A model generated the notes under the pieces. That model searched no databases and was not told where the DNA came from. It was given only the letters and a program-made list of their open reading frames with translations. From the NCBI RefSeq assembly GCF_034259325.1, contig NZ_JAXIVS010000004.1:310001-374000 (forward strand): 64,000 nt of DNA. Direction: 5' to 3'. This document shows, piece by piece, positions 7,081 to 18,498 of the stretch (positions are counted from its first letter, which is position 1; every line of letters begins with the position of its first letter). The position numbers were made by a program, and so were the translations under genes. The stretch comes from Hyalangium ruber. Its GTDB lineage: Bacteria; Myxococcota; Myxococcia; Myxococcales; Myxococcaceae.

Positions 7081-8727
7081 TCATGTCCGATACGACTTCG
7101 AGTGCTGGAGCCGCAGCGCGAGCAGGTGCTCGCATGGCCCCTTGAACAACTTGTTCTGCTGGAAGAAGTTGCAGGTGCACTCGCCGAAAACCATACGCTG
7201 GTCCGCGTCGAGTCGCAAAGACGGCCGTAGCACCTTGCTCCCCTCTTTCACCGAGCCCGAGAGCTCCAGGGAGCCATCCACATTCGAGGGCCGAGCCTGC
7301 ACCGTCACCGCCCGCTCCGTCAGGAAGCGCGAGGCCTTCTCCTCACGCTCGTTGGAGAAGCGCAGCTTCTCCATGGGCAGGGGCTCGCGGCTCAGCTCGC
7401 GCGCCCGGTACACGTTCTTGTTCAGGTCCCAGATGGCGCGGCCCGCCTGCGTGTAAGCGCCCAGCGCGCCCAGCACCGTGGCCCGGTCGAGCCCCAGCCG
7501 CGCCGCCAGCGCCTCCGGCGTCTCGCGCCAGTTCTCCTTGAGCGCATCGAAGACACGGCGGCGGGTGAACTCGTCCACCTCCGTGCGCGGCGCCATCAGG
7601 TCGAAGTTGCCCGAGGTGGACCAGTCATTGGCCGTCCACCCCGACAGCCCCAGGGTGAAGGACAGGTCTCCGAGGTCCGCCACATAGAAGGAGGGCATGC
7701 CGCTGCCCAGCAGGTGAACGGTGAAGCTGCGCGCCACGGGCAGGAGCCGCTCCAGGATGAGGAGCCGCCGCCGGCCCCACACGCGGATGTCGTGCGTGCC
7801 CTCGCCCTGGAAGATGGAGCGGGGGCACGTCACCTCCAGGTTCCACGGCTCGAACACCACCTTCACCGGCTGCCCCGGCGTGAGCCGGTAGCGCATGGAG
7901 CGAGGCCCCTGCTTCTCCTTCCGCCGCTTGAGGACGAAGAGGAAGTTATGCACGTCCATGGGGTGCAACACCACGCGCGTGGCCTGCAGGCTCATGGCCG
8001 AGTTCACCTGCAGGAACCCGCGCACCCACGAGTCCGGCAGGTCGATCTTCACTTCCTTGTAGGCCTCGTCCACGCCCGTCTGCGTGGTGAAGCCCGTGGG
8101 GTCCACCTCGAAGCGCGTCGTCTTGTACGAGCGAATCTTCTGGAACTCGTCGTACAGCACCGAGGAGTAGTCCACGTTGGTGGTGCCGCAGGAGAACTCG
8201 CCGATGTTCTGGAAGACCTCGTAGCTGGCGCCCAGCCGGCCGTAGCTGGACTCGTCCTGGCTGAAGCACTCGAAGAAGGCCTCGTCCGGGTGGACGGTGA
8301 CGACGGGGTCGAACACGAACCAGAAGTCGCGGTTCTTCTCGTAGAGGTAGTTGAAGTAGCGCTGGCGCGCCTGCATGAAGGGGCGCATGCGCGAGACGCT
8401 CTGCCGCTCCAGCTCCGCCAGCTCCTCGCGCAGGGATTTGATCTGACGGACGACGCCCTGGCGCTGGGCCATGATGGTGTCCAGGTCCGCCTCTTCCTGC
8501 TTGGCGGCCCAGGCCTTGTAGGCCGTCTTGTCCTTGGGCTTGAAGCGCAGGTCCGACACCACCACGCTGTGCAGCGCGGAGATGGCCTCGCGGAAGGCCA
8601 CGTTCTGCCGCAGCTCGCCGGAGAAGAACGTGGGCGGACGCTTGGTGTCCGGAGAGAAGGACAGCTCGGTGCGGTCGCCCCGGTTCTCGACGGAAGAGCT
8701 ACCCCGGTAGGCGTACTCAAACTCCAC
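7081..8727 (-). CDS. SWIM zinc-finger protein
   Basis: 548-residue cytosolic protein. The C terminus carries a SWIM zinc finger, C-x-C...C-x-H, with ligands Cys517, Cys519, Cys532 and His534; SWIM fingers bind DNA or proteins. Before it, around residues 380-430, is a stretch resembling a winged-helix or HTH segment (ETPEALAARLGLDRATVLGAL). Residues about 75-120 are coiled coil. The N-terminal 350 residues are not recognised. It overlaps the preceding WGR/HEAT gene by 11 bp, so the two are translationally coupled, and it ends just before the retron RNA. Together with two WGR proteins upstream it suggests a nucleic-acid-associated complex. Confidence 0.8.
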   Translation of the reverse strand: MEFEYAYRGSSSVENRGDRTELSFSPDTKRPPTFFSGELRQNVAFREAISALHSVVVSDLRFKPKDKTAYKAWAAKQEEADLDTIMAQRQGVVRQIKSLREELAELERQSVSRMRPFMQARQRYFNYLYEKNRDFWFVFDPVVTVHPDEAFFECFSQDESSYGRLGASYEVFQNIGEFSCGTTNVDYSSVLYDEFQKIRSYKTTRFEVDPTGFTTQTGVDEAYKEVKIDLPDSWVRGFLQVNSAMSLQATRVVLHPMDVHNFLFVLKRRKEKQGPRSMRYRLTPGQPVKVVFEPWNLEVTCPRSIFQGEGTHDIRVWGRRRLLILERLLPVARSFTVHLLGSGMPSFYVADLGDLSFTLGLSGWTANDWSTSGNFDLMAPRTEVDEFTRRRVFDALKENWRETPEALAARLGLDRATVLGALGAYTQAGRAIWDLNKNVYRARELSREPLPMEKLRFSNEREEKASRFLTERAVTVQARPSNVDGSLELSGSVKEGSKVLRPSLRLDADQRMVFGECTCNFFQQNKLFKGPCEHLLALRLQHSKSYRT

Positions 8728-11700
8728 GGCGGACCTCCACCGGCTTGACGCGCACGGGAAGCGGAATGGCGGGCTGTGCCTTGCCGATGGCGAGCATGGC
8801 CTCCAGCGCCGCGGCGCGGTTCTCTATAGCAATCGTCGCTGACAAGCGGTGCAGCACATCCATGGCGTGACGGCCCGCCACCTCGTTGCGCAGGCCCTCG
8901 CGCCGCAGGAACTCCAGCACGCGGCCGCGCGCGGCGCGCCCCTTGTTCACCTGGCTGAGCACGCGGACGAAGTACGGCACCAGCTTCTCCACCAGGGGCA
9001 TGTTGCCGGTGGCGAAGCGCTCCAGGTAGTGCGTGGCGAAGAGCTGCACCGGCGGCGCGGGGTGCTCGGACAGGCGCAAGAGCAGCTCCGGTCCGTCCGC
9101 CTCGCGGAAGGAGCGCGCCAGCAGCTCCCGCCCGAACGTCTGCACGTCCGGACGCACGCTGTCCGCCACGGAGACAAGCACCTCCAGGGTGTAGTCCTCG
9201 GGAGCGAAGCGCTCGCGGAAGTAGCGGAAGGCGAAGGCCCGCGCATCCTCCCAGCGCGTGTCCAGCAGCCGCACCGCCGTGGCCAGGTCCGCGCGTACCT
9301 GGGGCACATGTGCCTCCAGCCAGCGCCAGGTCCACTCGCGCACGCGCAGCACGTCATGGCCCGCCAGCTTCACCGCGCGCGCGACATCGACGGTCAGCTC
9401 GTTGGCACGGCGCTCGAGCAGCTCCGCGCCCAGCCCCTGCGCCGCGGAGTCCTCCGACTCCAAGAGCCGCCACACCGTCTCGACGGACACGGCCCGGAAC
9501 GCGGCGGACAGCTCGCCGCCGAGGAGCGCCGCCACATGCTCCGGCACGCCCTCGGGCAGCCGCCGACGCAGCAGCGCCGCCACGAGGGTCTCCACCACCC
9601 GCGCGCCCGCATCCACATCCAAGGCCACCAGCCGCGAGAGCAAGGACCGGATGCCTTGGCGCACATCCGGATGGGGACTGGAGGCCAGCCGCCCGAGCAC
9701 CGCCTCGTTCGCGCGGAAAGCGTCGTCCGGCATCTTCCCCAGCAGGCGCAGGCCGAGGGTGCGCAGCGAGGCGCTCCCGGACTGGAGCAACTGGTTGAGC
9801 ACCTCGGGAGGCACCGGCTCGGCGCGCAGGTCGCGCCGCAAGAGCAGCTCGCCGCCCAGCTCCTGAATCTCGACGAGCGGGTGGGCCAGCAGCTCGAGGA
9901 TGATCTCAGCGCCCGGCGGCCGGGCCAGGGGGCCAAGCGCGGCGAGCACCATCTGCTTCACATCCGCGGCCAGTGGGCCATCGTTCGGGCCCAGCTTGCG
10001 CGCCGCCTGGAGCAGGTGGCGGATGAACGCCTCCGCCACGGCGTCCGAGAGGACCGAGCCGCGCAGCAGGCTGGCCACGTACTGGCGTGTCTCCGTCTGG
10101 GGCGAGATGGCCAGCGCGGCGAGGAAGGACAGGTCCTTCAGCAGCACGTCCCGCAGCGCGTCCAGCCACCGGAAGGCCTGGCGGCGAGCCGGCTCGTACG
10201 AAGAACCGGCGGCGGCGAGCACCAGCGCCCGGGGCTCTCCCCGCGCGTTCACCCGCGCCACGGCCAGCTCCAGGCCGAGCTGCGCGGTGGGCGCGTAGGG
10301 GCGCTCCAGCATCATCACCACCGCGTCCGTGTCGAGCTGAGCGAGGAAGTCCCGCTGGTCGCGCAGCGCGCGCGCGGCGAAGGCATGCACGGGCGCGCAG
10401 CGGCTCTCATCCACCAGGTGCATGAGCCCCTGCGGCGTGCGGTCCCACAGCGTGGGGAAGCTCTCCTCGCGCCCCAGCGCGCCCGCCTCCGGGCGCCTCG
10501 TGTAGAACTCGAGCCGCTGGTCCACGGCCACGTAGCGCCCGCCTGGCTCCATGCGGTGCAGCACGTGGTTGAAGGCCCAGTAGGGGTGGAAGGCATCCCA
10601 GTGCAGCTCATAGCGACCGCGACCGATACCTCGGGTCGTGGTGCGCGGCGCCACCGCGTCCGCGTCGGTGAAGGGCAGCAGCACGCCCACCGCCATCCGC
10701 ACGTAGTCCGGGTCCTCGAGCTCGCCCAGCCGCCGCAGCGTGCGCCACGCGCGGCGCCGCAGGAAGATCCGCGTGGCCCGGGTGTAGCCATCGCGGGGGC
10801 TGCGGCTGGTGGAGCGCTCCTTCTCGTACCGCCAGGCGATGAGGCCGAACACCTCGCCATCGCGGCGGTACTCGGCCATCTTGAAGACGTAGCGCAGCGC
10901 CTTCACCGCACCGCGCTGGAGAGGAGCTGTCCGCAGCACGCGCAGCAGCGAGGGCCGCACTGCCTCCGAGTCCACCAGGTACACCAGCTCCAGCACCGCG
11001 TACGCGTCCTTGCCGCCCGAGGCCAGGTGCGCATCCAGCGCCTTGCCAAAGGCCTCCGCGTTGCCAGCCAGCGCCGCGTCCCGGAGCGCCGGAGGCAACT
11101 TGCCCATCAAGTCCTGGCGGAACTCGCGGCGGGTGGACTCGTCGGAGAGCTGAAGCAAGGCCTCGGTGGCCATGCGCCGCACCATGTCCGGCGTGCCCGG
11201 GTCACCATAGAGCCGCCCAAGCGCGGTCACGGAAGCGTGCGAGCCCAGGCGCCCGAGCGCCGCGGCGACGCAGTAGGCACGAAGCGGCGTGGCCCGCTCC
11301 AGCATGGGCAGGAGGATGGGTTCCGCGGCGCGCAGGCGCAGCTCCCCCACGCGCCAGATGACGCGCTCCAGGGGCCGAGGTTGAGCCCTGACCTCGGAAC
11401 TGCGGAACCAGCGGCGGGTGCTGACCTCCTGCGTGAGCTGCTGGAGCAGGATGCGCTCGCGGGCGGAGGCCCCAGGAGGCGCGGACGGTGCCACCGGGGC
11501 CGCGGGCGGAGCCGCCGTCGCCGTCGGTCCGGGCACCGGAGCCCGAGGTGGCGCGGGAGGCAGCCCCGTGGAGGGGTGCCCGGCGCGCACGTAGCCGGTC
11601 TCCAGCTTGGACTCGACGAGCTTGTCGAAGGCCCGGCGCGCCTCCGCCATGGACACGGGCGCGGGCGTCTTGGTGCCATCCTTGAGGGCGGTGCCACGCC

Positions 11701-11818
11701 GGCCGTAGCGGAAGTTGACGACGTACTGGCCCGCCCCCACCTCGAGCAGGTCCACCTCATACACCTTGTCGCTCTTCCCCTCCTGGAAGAGGAGGGTGAC
11801 CTGTTCGAGGAGCTTCAC
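8717..11818 (-). CDS. WGR-domain protein with HEAT-like repeats
   Basis: 1033-residue cytosolic protein. Residues 1-80 form a WGR domain, with the signature appearing as RYGRRG; WGR domains in poly(ADP-ribose) polymerases and bacterial MolR-type proteins contact nucleic acid. A Pro/Ala linker (about 85-125) leads into a long alpha-helical array of HEAT-like repeats, for example the repeated pattern of LL..L..S...VR..G..LL. Helical repeats usually form protein- or nucleic-acid-binding scaffolds; no enzymatic motif is visible. Start codon is GTG, one nucleotide after the upstream gene's TGA (TGACGTG), indicating tight translational coupling. Confidence 0.8.
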   Translation of the reverse strand: MKLLEQVTLLFQEGKSDKVYEVDLLEVGAGQYVVNFRYGRRGTALKDGTKTPAPVSMAEARRAFDKLVESKLETGYVRAGHPSTGLPPAPPRAPVPGPTATAAPPAAPVAPSAPPGASARERILLQQLTQEVSTRRWFRSSEVRAQPRPLERVIWRVGELRLRAAEPILLPMLERATPLRAYCVAAALGRLGSHASVTALGRLYGDPGTPDMVRRMATEALLQLSDESTRREFRQDLMGKLPPALRDAALAGNAEAFGKALDAHLASGGKDAYAVLELVYLVDSEAVRPSLLRVLRTAPLQRGAVKALRYVFKMAEYRRDGEVFGLIAWRYEKERSTSRSPRDGYTRATRIFLRRRAWRTLRRLGELEDPDYVRMAVGVLLPFTDADAVAPRTTTRGIGRGRYELHWDAFHPYWAFNHVLHRMEPGGRYVAVDQRLEFYTRRPEAGALGREESFPTLWDRTPQGLMHLVDESRCAPVHAFAARALRDQRDFLAQLDTDAVVMMLERPYAPTAQLGLELAVARVNARGEPRALVLAAAGSSYEPARRQAFRWLDALRDVLLKDLSFLAALAISPQTETRQYVASLLRGSVLSDAVAEAFIRHLLQAARKLGPNDGPLAADVKQMVLAALGPLARPPGAEIILELLAHPLVEIQELGGELLLRRDLRAEPVPPEVLNQLLQSGSASLRTLGLRLLGKMPDDAFRANEAVLGRLASSPHPDVRQGIRSLLSRLVALDVDAGARVVETLVAALLRRRLPEGVPEHVAALLGGELSAAFRAVSVETVWRLLESEDSAAQGLGAELLERRANELTVDVARAVKLAGHDVLRVREWTWRWLEAHVPQVRADLATAVRLLDTRWEDARAFAFRYFRERFAPEDYTLEVLVSVADSVRPDVQTFGRELLARSFREADGPELLLRLSEHPAPPVQLFATHYLERFATGNMPLVEKLVPYFVRVLSQVNKGRAARGRVLEFLRREGLRNEVAGRHAMDVLHRLSATIAIENRAAALEAMLAIGKAQPAIPLPVRVKPVEVRRGV

Positions 11819-11819
11819 G

Positions 11820-13244
11820 TCAGTTCACCAGCTTCTTGATGTCGCCGTAGGCCCGGTAGAAGCCGCCACGCGCGGACTCGCGCACGCCCTCGACCACGTA
11901 GCGGGCGCCAGCCTCGCGGATGTCCTTGGGGAACTGCACGTGCCAGTCCTTCTTGTAGCCCTGGGACACCACGCGTACGCGCACGTGGCCGCCGTCCTCG
12001 TAGCACTCGACCACCACGCCCGAGCCCGCGCTGCGCGTGGTCTCCACGGTGCCCACCTGCGCGGCCGCCATCGGCTTGGGCGCCTTGACGGTGACCGTCT
12101 TCGGCACGGTGCCCTTCTGCGCGGCCTGGATGGCGGCCTCGCTCGCGTCGATGCAGGCCAGCGAGCCGTCGGTGGTGACGATGTAGAGCCGGTCCTTGAA
12201 GAACTGCATCGAGAACGCAGAGCCGCAGCCGGTGGACAGCTTCCACAGCCGCTCGCCCTTGTCGTTGAAGCAGTACACGCTGGACATGTTGTCGCCAGCG
12301 AAGACGTACTTGCCGTCCTCCACCGCGGCGCAGGAGAACGCCGCCGCGTCGCACTTCATCACCGGGCCCTCGCCGCCCTTCTTGGTGAAGCGGTGGACGT
12401 AGCCGGTGTTGGTGCAGGCGTAGACGCTGGACTCCTCCTGCCAGCCGAACATCACGTGGCCCTTGGTGGGCTTGGACCAGATCTCCCGGCCGTCCTCCCA
12501 GTCGTACATGGTCACGCCCTTGGCGTGGCCGTGGTACATGCCCACCTCGTCACAGCGCACCATCCACGCGTGGGTGCCCTGGCTCTGGCGCGTCCACTGC
12601 GACTCGTCCTCGTGGTTGATGGCGGTGAGCTTGCCGTTGGCGTCGGAGACGCCGAGCACGGCGTCCTTGATGTCCAGCCAGAAGATGTCCACGTCCTCGG
12701 CGATCTCGTACGCCTTGCGCGGCACCTTGCCACCCAGGTCATACACGTTGCCGTCGTCGCACCCGGCGTAGAGCCAGCGATCATCGGCGACGATGCACTT
12801 GACGCCCTCGGGCAGGCGGAACTGGTTGAGCACCTTGCCGTCATGGCTGAGCGAGTAGATGTGGCCGCTCTCGTTGCCAACCCAGCAGCGCGCATCATCC
12901 ACGAAGACGCCGAAGGTGCGGTCGCCCGTGTTGAACTTCCAGAGGATGGGGGCCTGGGTGGCGGAGGAGGTGCCGCTGGTGATTTCGCGGCGGGTGACGG
13001 AGCGCTTCTTGCGCATGCCCATGACGGCGGGCGCGTAGCCCTTCTTCGTCTTCTCGGCGATCTTCTTCTGGGCCTCGGCGAGGGCCTTGTCGGCGCTGGG
13101 GAAGTCGGTGACCTTGAGCTGGCCTCCGTCCCCGATGCGGCCGTAGCGGATGGAGAGCTTCTTTCCCTCCACCTTCACTTCGTAGAACTTGTGCGAGCTA
13201 CCGCCGTCTTCCGAAAGCTCCAGGTACGTCAACTGATCGGCCAT
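11820..13244 (-). CDS. WGR-domain protein with beta-propeller
   Basis: 474-residue cytosolic protein and first gene of the WGR/SWIM operon. An N-terminal WGR domain (about 1-75, motif RYGRIG) is followed by a basic linker, then repeated blades of a PQQ/WD-like propeller (about 100-370; recurring pattern of ILW, VFVDD, CWVGNESGHIYSL, LYAGCDDGNVYDL). The last 70 residues form a small beta-rich domain (VVVECYEDGGHVRVRVVS...). There is no signal peptide, so this is not a periplasmic dehydrogenase. The WGR domain shared with the next gene argues for a common partner. Its promoter should lie in 13245-13416, downstream of clpP. Confidence 0.8.
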   Translation of the reverse strand: MADQLTYLELSEDGGSSHKFYEVKVEGKKLSIRYGRIGDGGQLKVTDFPSADKALAEAQKKIAEKTKKGYAPAVMGMRKKRSVTRREITSGTSSATQAPILWKFNTGDRTFGVFVDDARCWVGNESGHIYSLSHDGKVLNQFRLPEGVKCIVADDRWLYAGCDDGNVYDLGGKVPRKAYEIAEDVDIFWLDIKDAVLGVSDANGKLTAINHEDESQWTRQSQGTHAWMVRCDEVGMYHGHAKGVTMYDWEDGREIWSKPTKGHVMFGWQEESSVYACTNTGYVHRFTKKGGEGPVMKCDAAAFSCAAVEDGKYVFAGDNMSSVYCFNDKGERLWKLSTGCGSAFSMQFFKDRLYIVTTDGSLACIDASEAAIQAAQKGTVPKTVTVKAPKPMAAAQVGTVETTRSAGSGVVVECYEDGGHVRVRVVSQGYKKDWHVQFPKDIREAGARYVVEGVRESARGGFYRAYGDIKKLVN

Positions 13245-13359
13245 TCCCGTGGTCCCCTCGAGGCGAACGACACGGAGCGTAGCCTTTTGAACTGACAGTC
13301 CGGAAGGCCCAACCTGTGGTGGCAGGTCGAGCCCGGCGCTACAGCCCTGATGGGTGGCC

Positions 13360-13380
13360 CCCCCAGCTCCAACCTGGGGG
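13360..13380. terminator. Possible terminator after clpP
   Basis: Perfect 7-bp inverted repeat CCCCCAG/CTGGGGG with a 7-nt loop, followed at 13392-13405 by a second short hairpin (GCTCC/GGAGC). They lie just downstream of clpP on its strand, between it and the WGR operon. No U-tract is present. Confidence 0.45.
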
Positions 13381-13416
13381 ATTGCCCGCGCGCTCCCTGG
13401 GGAGCACGCAGCCCGC

Positions 13417-14019
<603 letters not shown>

Positions 14020-14115
14020 GGCACACCTACCCTAATCGTCCCTCGGCCCGCATGCTCGCCCGTTCTTCTCGGACCGTGTGGTGCGTTACGATTCGCTCCC
14101 TTCCGCCCAGGCGCC

Positions 14116-14802
14116 ATGGATCCCTCCGAGATTGACTCCATCCTCACCGCCACCCTGGCGGACAAGCAGCTCACCCGCTCGGAGAAGCGTGCCCTCCAGG
14201 CCGTGCTCGATGACAGGCGGGCAAGCGAGGCCGTGCTCGCCCTCTTCCGCTCGCGGGCCTTTGCCCTCGCTCGAGAGTCGGTGGTGGACCCGCGCGCCCG
14301 GCAGGTCATCTCCTGGCTGGAGGAGACCGTCCAGGCGCTCCTGCCCACCCGGCGTGTCCCCGACAGCGCCCGCACGGAGGCCCACTTCTCCCCCGGGGAG
14401 GGCCCCCTGCGCGCCATCGTCAAGCTCATCGAGGAGGCGCGCGGCTCCATCGATGTATGTGTCTTCACGGTGACGGATGACCGCCTCACCCGGGCGCTGA
14501 TGGACGCGCACCGGCGCGGCGTCCGGGTACGGGTGCTGAGCGACGACGAGAAGTCGCTGGATGCGGGCTCCGACATGTGGCGCCTGCGCGACGGGGGCAT
14601 CCCCGTCCGCCTGGACCGGGCCGAGGCCCACATGCACCACAAGTTCGCCGTCTTCGACCGGCTGCGCCTGCTCACGGGCAGCTACAACTGGACCCGCTCG
14701 GCCGCGGACGTGAACCACGAGAACGTGCTCGTCTCGGATGATCCACGCCTCGTGCAGCCCTTCTGCCGGGCCTTCGACGACCTCTGGACCGCCCTCGAAT
14801 AG
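14116..14802 (+). CDS. Single-HKD phospholipase D-like protein
   Basis: 228-residue protein. Residues 1-80 are helical and unrecognised; residues 87-228 are one PLD-type domain with the HKD motif His174-x-Lys176-x4-Asp181, followed by GSYNWTRSA and the downstream ENV segment. Single-HKD members (Nuc, mitochondrial PLD-like) dimerise to build one active site and act as endonucleases or phosphodiesterases. No signal peptide is seen, so a cytosolic role is likely, in contrast to secreted Nuc. ATG 14116 leaves 96 bp to divergent clpP. It ends 18 bp before the convergent fumarase gene. Confidence 0.8.
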   Translation: MDPSEIDSILTATLADKQLTRSEKRALQAVLDDRRASEAVLALFRSRAFALARESVVDPRARQVISWLEETVQALLPTRRVPDSARTEAHFSPGEGPLRAIVKLIEEARGSIDVCVFTVTDDRLTRALMDAHRRGVRVRVLSDDEKSLDAGSDMWRLRDGGIPVRLDRAEAHMHHKFAVFDRLRLLTGSYNWTRSAADVNHENVLVSDDPRLVQPFCRAFDDLWTALE

Positions 14803-14820
14803 GCTCCCGCGTCCCGCGGC

Positions 14821-16218
<1,398 letters not shown>

Positions 16219-16323
16219 GAAAGTGTCTCCTCGGGCTGCATTCCCACGGCCCCTCGCCCGTAGCACGAAAGCCCGGGCTGTCACGCCCATGCGTGGGGCC
16301 TGTCCGTGGGTTAGCGTCCAGCC

Positions 16324-16806
16324 GTGAACCCTGCCACCGGAACCATCCGCGCCCTCCTGCTTGCCCAGGCACGGGGCACGCCCATGCGCCGCGTCCCCGA
16401 GGCCCTCGCCGTCGAGCAGCGCGGCTTCGAGGGGGACCGGCACTTCCAACGTGCGCTCGGCCACAAGCGCCAGCTCCTGCTGCTGGACGAGTCCTCCCGC
16501 GAGGCGCTCCAGGTCGAGGTGGGCGCCCTCAAGGAGAACATCCTGATCGCCGGCCTGCCCCTGGACACGTTGCCTCCGGGCCAGCGTCTGGCGCTGGGGG
16601 ACACGGTCCTGGTGGAGCTCACCGAGCCGTGCGTGCCCTGCTGGAAGCTGGATGCGCTGCGCCCGGGGCTCTTGAAGGAGAGCTGGGGCCGGCGTGGGCA
16701 GCTCGCGCGCGTGCTGCGCGGTGGCACCGTGCGCGAGGGCGACACCGTTCGCCTGCTCGACATCAACCCCGATGCGCCTCGTGTCATCCGCCCGAAGCTC
16801 CCGTGA
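16324..16806 (+). CDS. MOSC domain protein
   Basis: 160-residue stand-alone MOSC (MoCo sulfurase C-terminal) domain protein. Visible hallmarks are the N-terminal [23 protein letters not shown], the KENI segment, [22 protein letters not shown] with its conserved Cys, and [13 protein letters not shown] at the end. MOSC proteins bind molybdenum cofactor or move sulfur onto it; some act on hydroxylated nucleobases (YiiM/YcbX type). The start is a GTG. The next gene follows 55 bp later on the same strand. Confidence 0.85.
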   Translation: MNPATGTIRALLLAQARGTPMRRVPEALAVEQRGFEGDRHFQRALGHKRQLLLLDESSREALQVEVGALKENILIAGLPLDTLPPGQRLALGDTVLVELTEPCVPCWKLDALRPGLLKESWGRRGQLARVLRGGTVREGDTVRLLDINPDAPRVIRPKLP

Positions 16807-16861
16807 GTCCGGCTCGCGTGAGGGTAGCGGCAGCGGCGCTCCTATGCTCCGCTCCCGCGCC

Positions 16862-17392
16862 ATGAGCTCCTCCTTCCCTCGCGCCCTCGCCGCTCCGGCG
16901 GGCGATCTCGTGGTCCTCTCGCGCGAACTCGTCGCGAGCGTCACCCAGGCCTCCCGCGAGAGCCCGCGCCGTCGCGTCATCCAGCCCTTCCACAAGAGCG
17001 ACGCCGACCCGCTGCACCGGATGCTCAACATCATCCAGCCCGACAGCTACGTGCGGCCCCACCGGCACCTGGATCCCCCCAAGGCCGAGGCCTGGGTGCT
17101 CCTCCAGGGCAAGCTCGCCTTCTTCACCTTCGAGGAGGATGGCCGCGTGCGCGACTGCCTCGAGCTGGAGGCCGGCGGAGAACACTTCGGCGTGGACCTG
17201 GCCCCGGGCATCTTCCACAGCCTCGTGGCGCTCACCCCGGACACGGTCATCTTCGAGGTGAAGACCGGGCCGTACGCGCCCGCCAATGACAAGACCTTCG
17301 CGCCCTGGGCTCCCGAGGAGGGCAGCCCCGAAGCCACCCATTACATGGCCCGGCTGCGCGAGGACTACCAGCGGCGCTACCTCCGCCCCTAA
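16862..17392 (+). CDS. WbuC-like cupin protein
   Basis: 176-residue cupin-fold protein resembling the WbuC family of putative metalloproteins found near polysaccharide genes. The beta-barrel motif is visible as [20 protein letters not shown] (residues about 61-80) and the later GIFHSLVAL, giving candidate metal ligands in the histidines and glutamate. Substrate is unknown. Two in-frame ATGs exist, 16844 and 16862; I prefer 16862 because the alignment-like core starts soon after and the extra residues MLRSRA look like leader sequence. Same strand as the MOSC gene. Confidence 0.7.
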   Translation: MSSSFPRALAAPAGDLVVLSRELVASVTQASRESPRRRVIQPFHKSDADPLHRMLNIIQPDSYVRPHRHLDPPKAEAWVLLQGKLAFFTFEEDGRVRDCLELEAGGEHFGVDLAPGIFHSLVALTPDTVIFEVKTGPYAPANDKTFAPWAPEEGSPEATHYMARLREDYQRRYLRP

Positions 17393-17535
17393 CTGCTCCT
17401 GCGACGCTTCCCCATGCTCGCGGAGGTAGGCAACGTGGCGGCCTTCATGGCTTCAGATTACGCAAGCCCGATCACCGCGACCGCCGTCAACATCACGTGC
17501 GGCGCGGTCGTCGGCTGAACCCCGAGGAACACACG

Positions 17536-18495
17536 ATGCAGAAGCGGCAGCTCGGCAAGTCCGACCTTCACATCACCCCCATCGGCTTCGGCGCCTGGGC
17601 CATCGGTGGCTCGGGCTGGGCTTACGCCTGGGGACACCAGGATGACCAGCAGTCCATCCACTCCATCCACCGCGCCCTGGACCTGGGCATCAACTGGATC
17701 GACACCGCCGCCGTGTACGGGCTCGGCCACTCGGAGGAGGTCGTCGCCTCCGCCCTGCAGGGCCGCTCGAACCGCCCCTACCTCTTCACCAAGTGCAGCC
17801 TCGTCTGGGACGCCAAGGGCCAAGTCCACAACGAGCTGAGTCCGGACTCCATCCGCCGGGAGTGCGAGGCCAGCCTGCGCCGCCTCAAGGTGGACGCCAT
17901 CGACCTCTATCAAGTCCACTGGCCGCTCGCGGAAGACTCGCTCGAGGGCATCGAGGCAGGCTGGACGGCCATGGCTGAGCTGCAGCGCCAGGGCAAGGTG
18001 CGCTGGATCGGCGTCTCCAACTTCAACTCGAAGCAGATGGCGCTCGCCCAGCGCATCGCGCCCATCACCTCGCTGCAGCCGCCCTACTCGCTCATCCACC
18101 GCGACATCGAGGCGGACATCCTCCCGTTCTGCGAGCGCAACAACATCGGCGTCATCGGCTACTCGCCCATGGCCTCCGGCCTGCTGACGGGCTCCATGAC
18201 CCGTGAGCGCGTGGCGGCCTTCCCCCAGGATGACTGGCGGCGCCGCAGCTCGGACTTCCAGGAGCCGAACCTGTCGCGCCACCTGGCGCTGGTGGACCGG
18301 TTGCGAGAGATCGGCGCGCGGCACGGGCGCTCCCCCGCCGAGGTCGCCATCGCGTGGACGCTGCGGCTGCCCGCCGTCACCGCCGCCATCGTGGGCGCCC
18401 GCAGCGCCGAACAGGTGCAGGGCTTCATCGGCGCCATGGACTTCCGGCTCTCGCCCACCGAGCAGAAAGAGATCGAGGACTTCCTGCGCCAGTAG
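17536..18495 (+). CDS. Aldo/keto reductase
   Basis: 319-residue NAD(P)H-dependent oxidoreductase with the (alpha/beta)8 barrel of the aldo/keto reductase superfamily. The catalytic tetrad is visible: Asp and Tyr in IDTAAVYG, Lys in YLFTKCS, His in YQVHWP. Cofactor-binding features include the GFGAWAIGG start and the [10 protein letters not shown] loop near the C terminus. It belongs to the YajO/Tas/Gcy-like branch; the natural substrate cannot be told. ATG 17536 is chosen since it begins the conserved KRQLGKSDL strand. It ends 3 bp before a convergent kinase-like gene. Confidence 0.9.
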   Translation: MQKRQLGKSDLHITPIGFGAWAIGGSGWAYAWGHQDDQQSIHSIHRALDLGINWIDTAAVYGLGHSEEVVASALQGRSNRPYLFTKCSLVWDAKGQVHNELSPDSIRRECEASLRRLKVDAIDLYQVHWPLAEDSLEGIEAGWTAMAELQRQGKVRWIGVSNFNSKQMALAQRIAPITSLQPPYSLIHRDIEADILPFCERNNIGVIGYSPMASGLLTGSMTRERVAAFPQDDWRRRSSDFQEPNLSRHLALVDRLREIGARHGRSPAEVAIAWTLRLPAVTAAIVGARSAEQVQGFIGAMDFRLSPTEQKEIEDFLRQ

Positions 18496-18498
18496 CGG

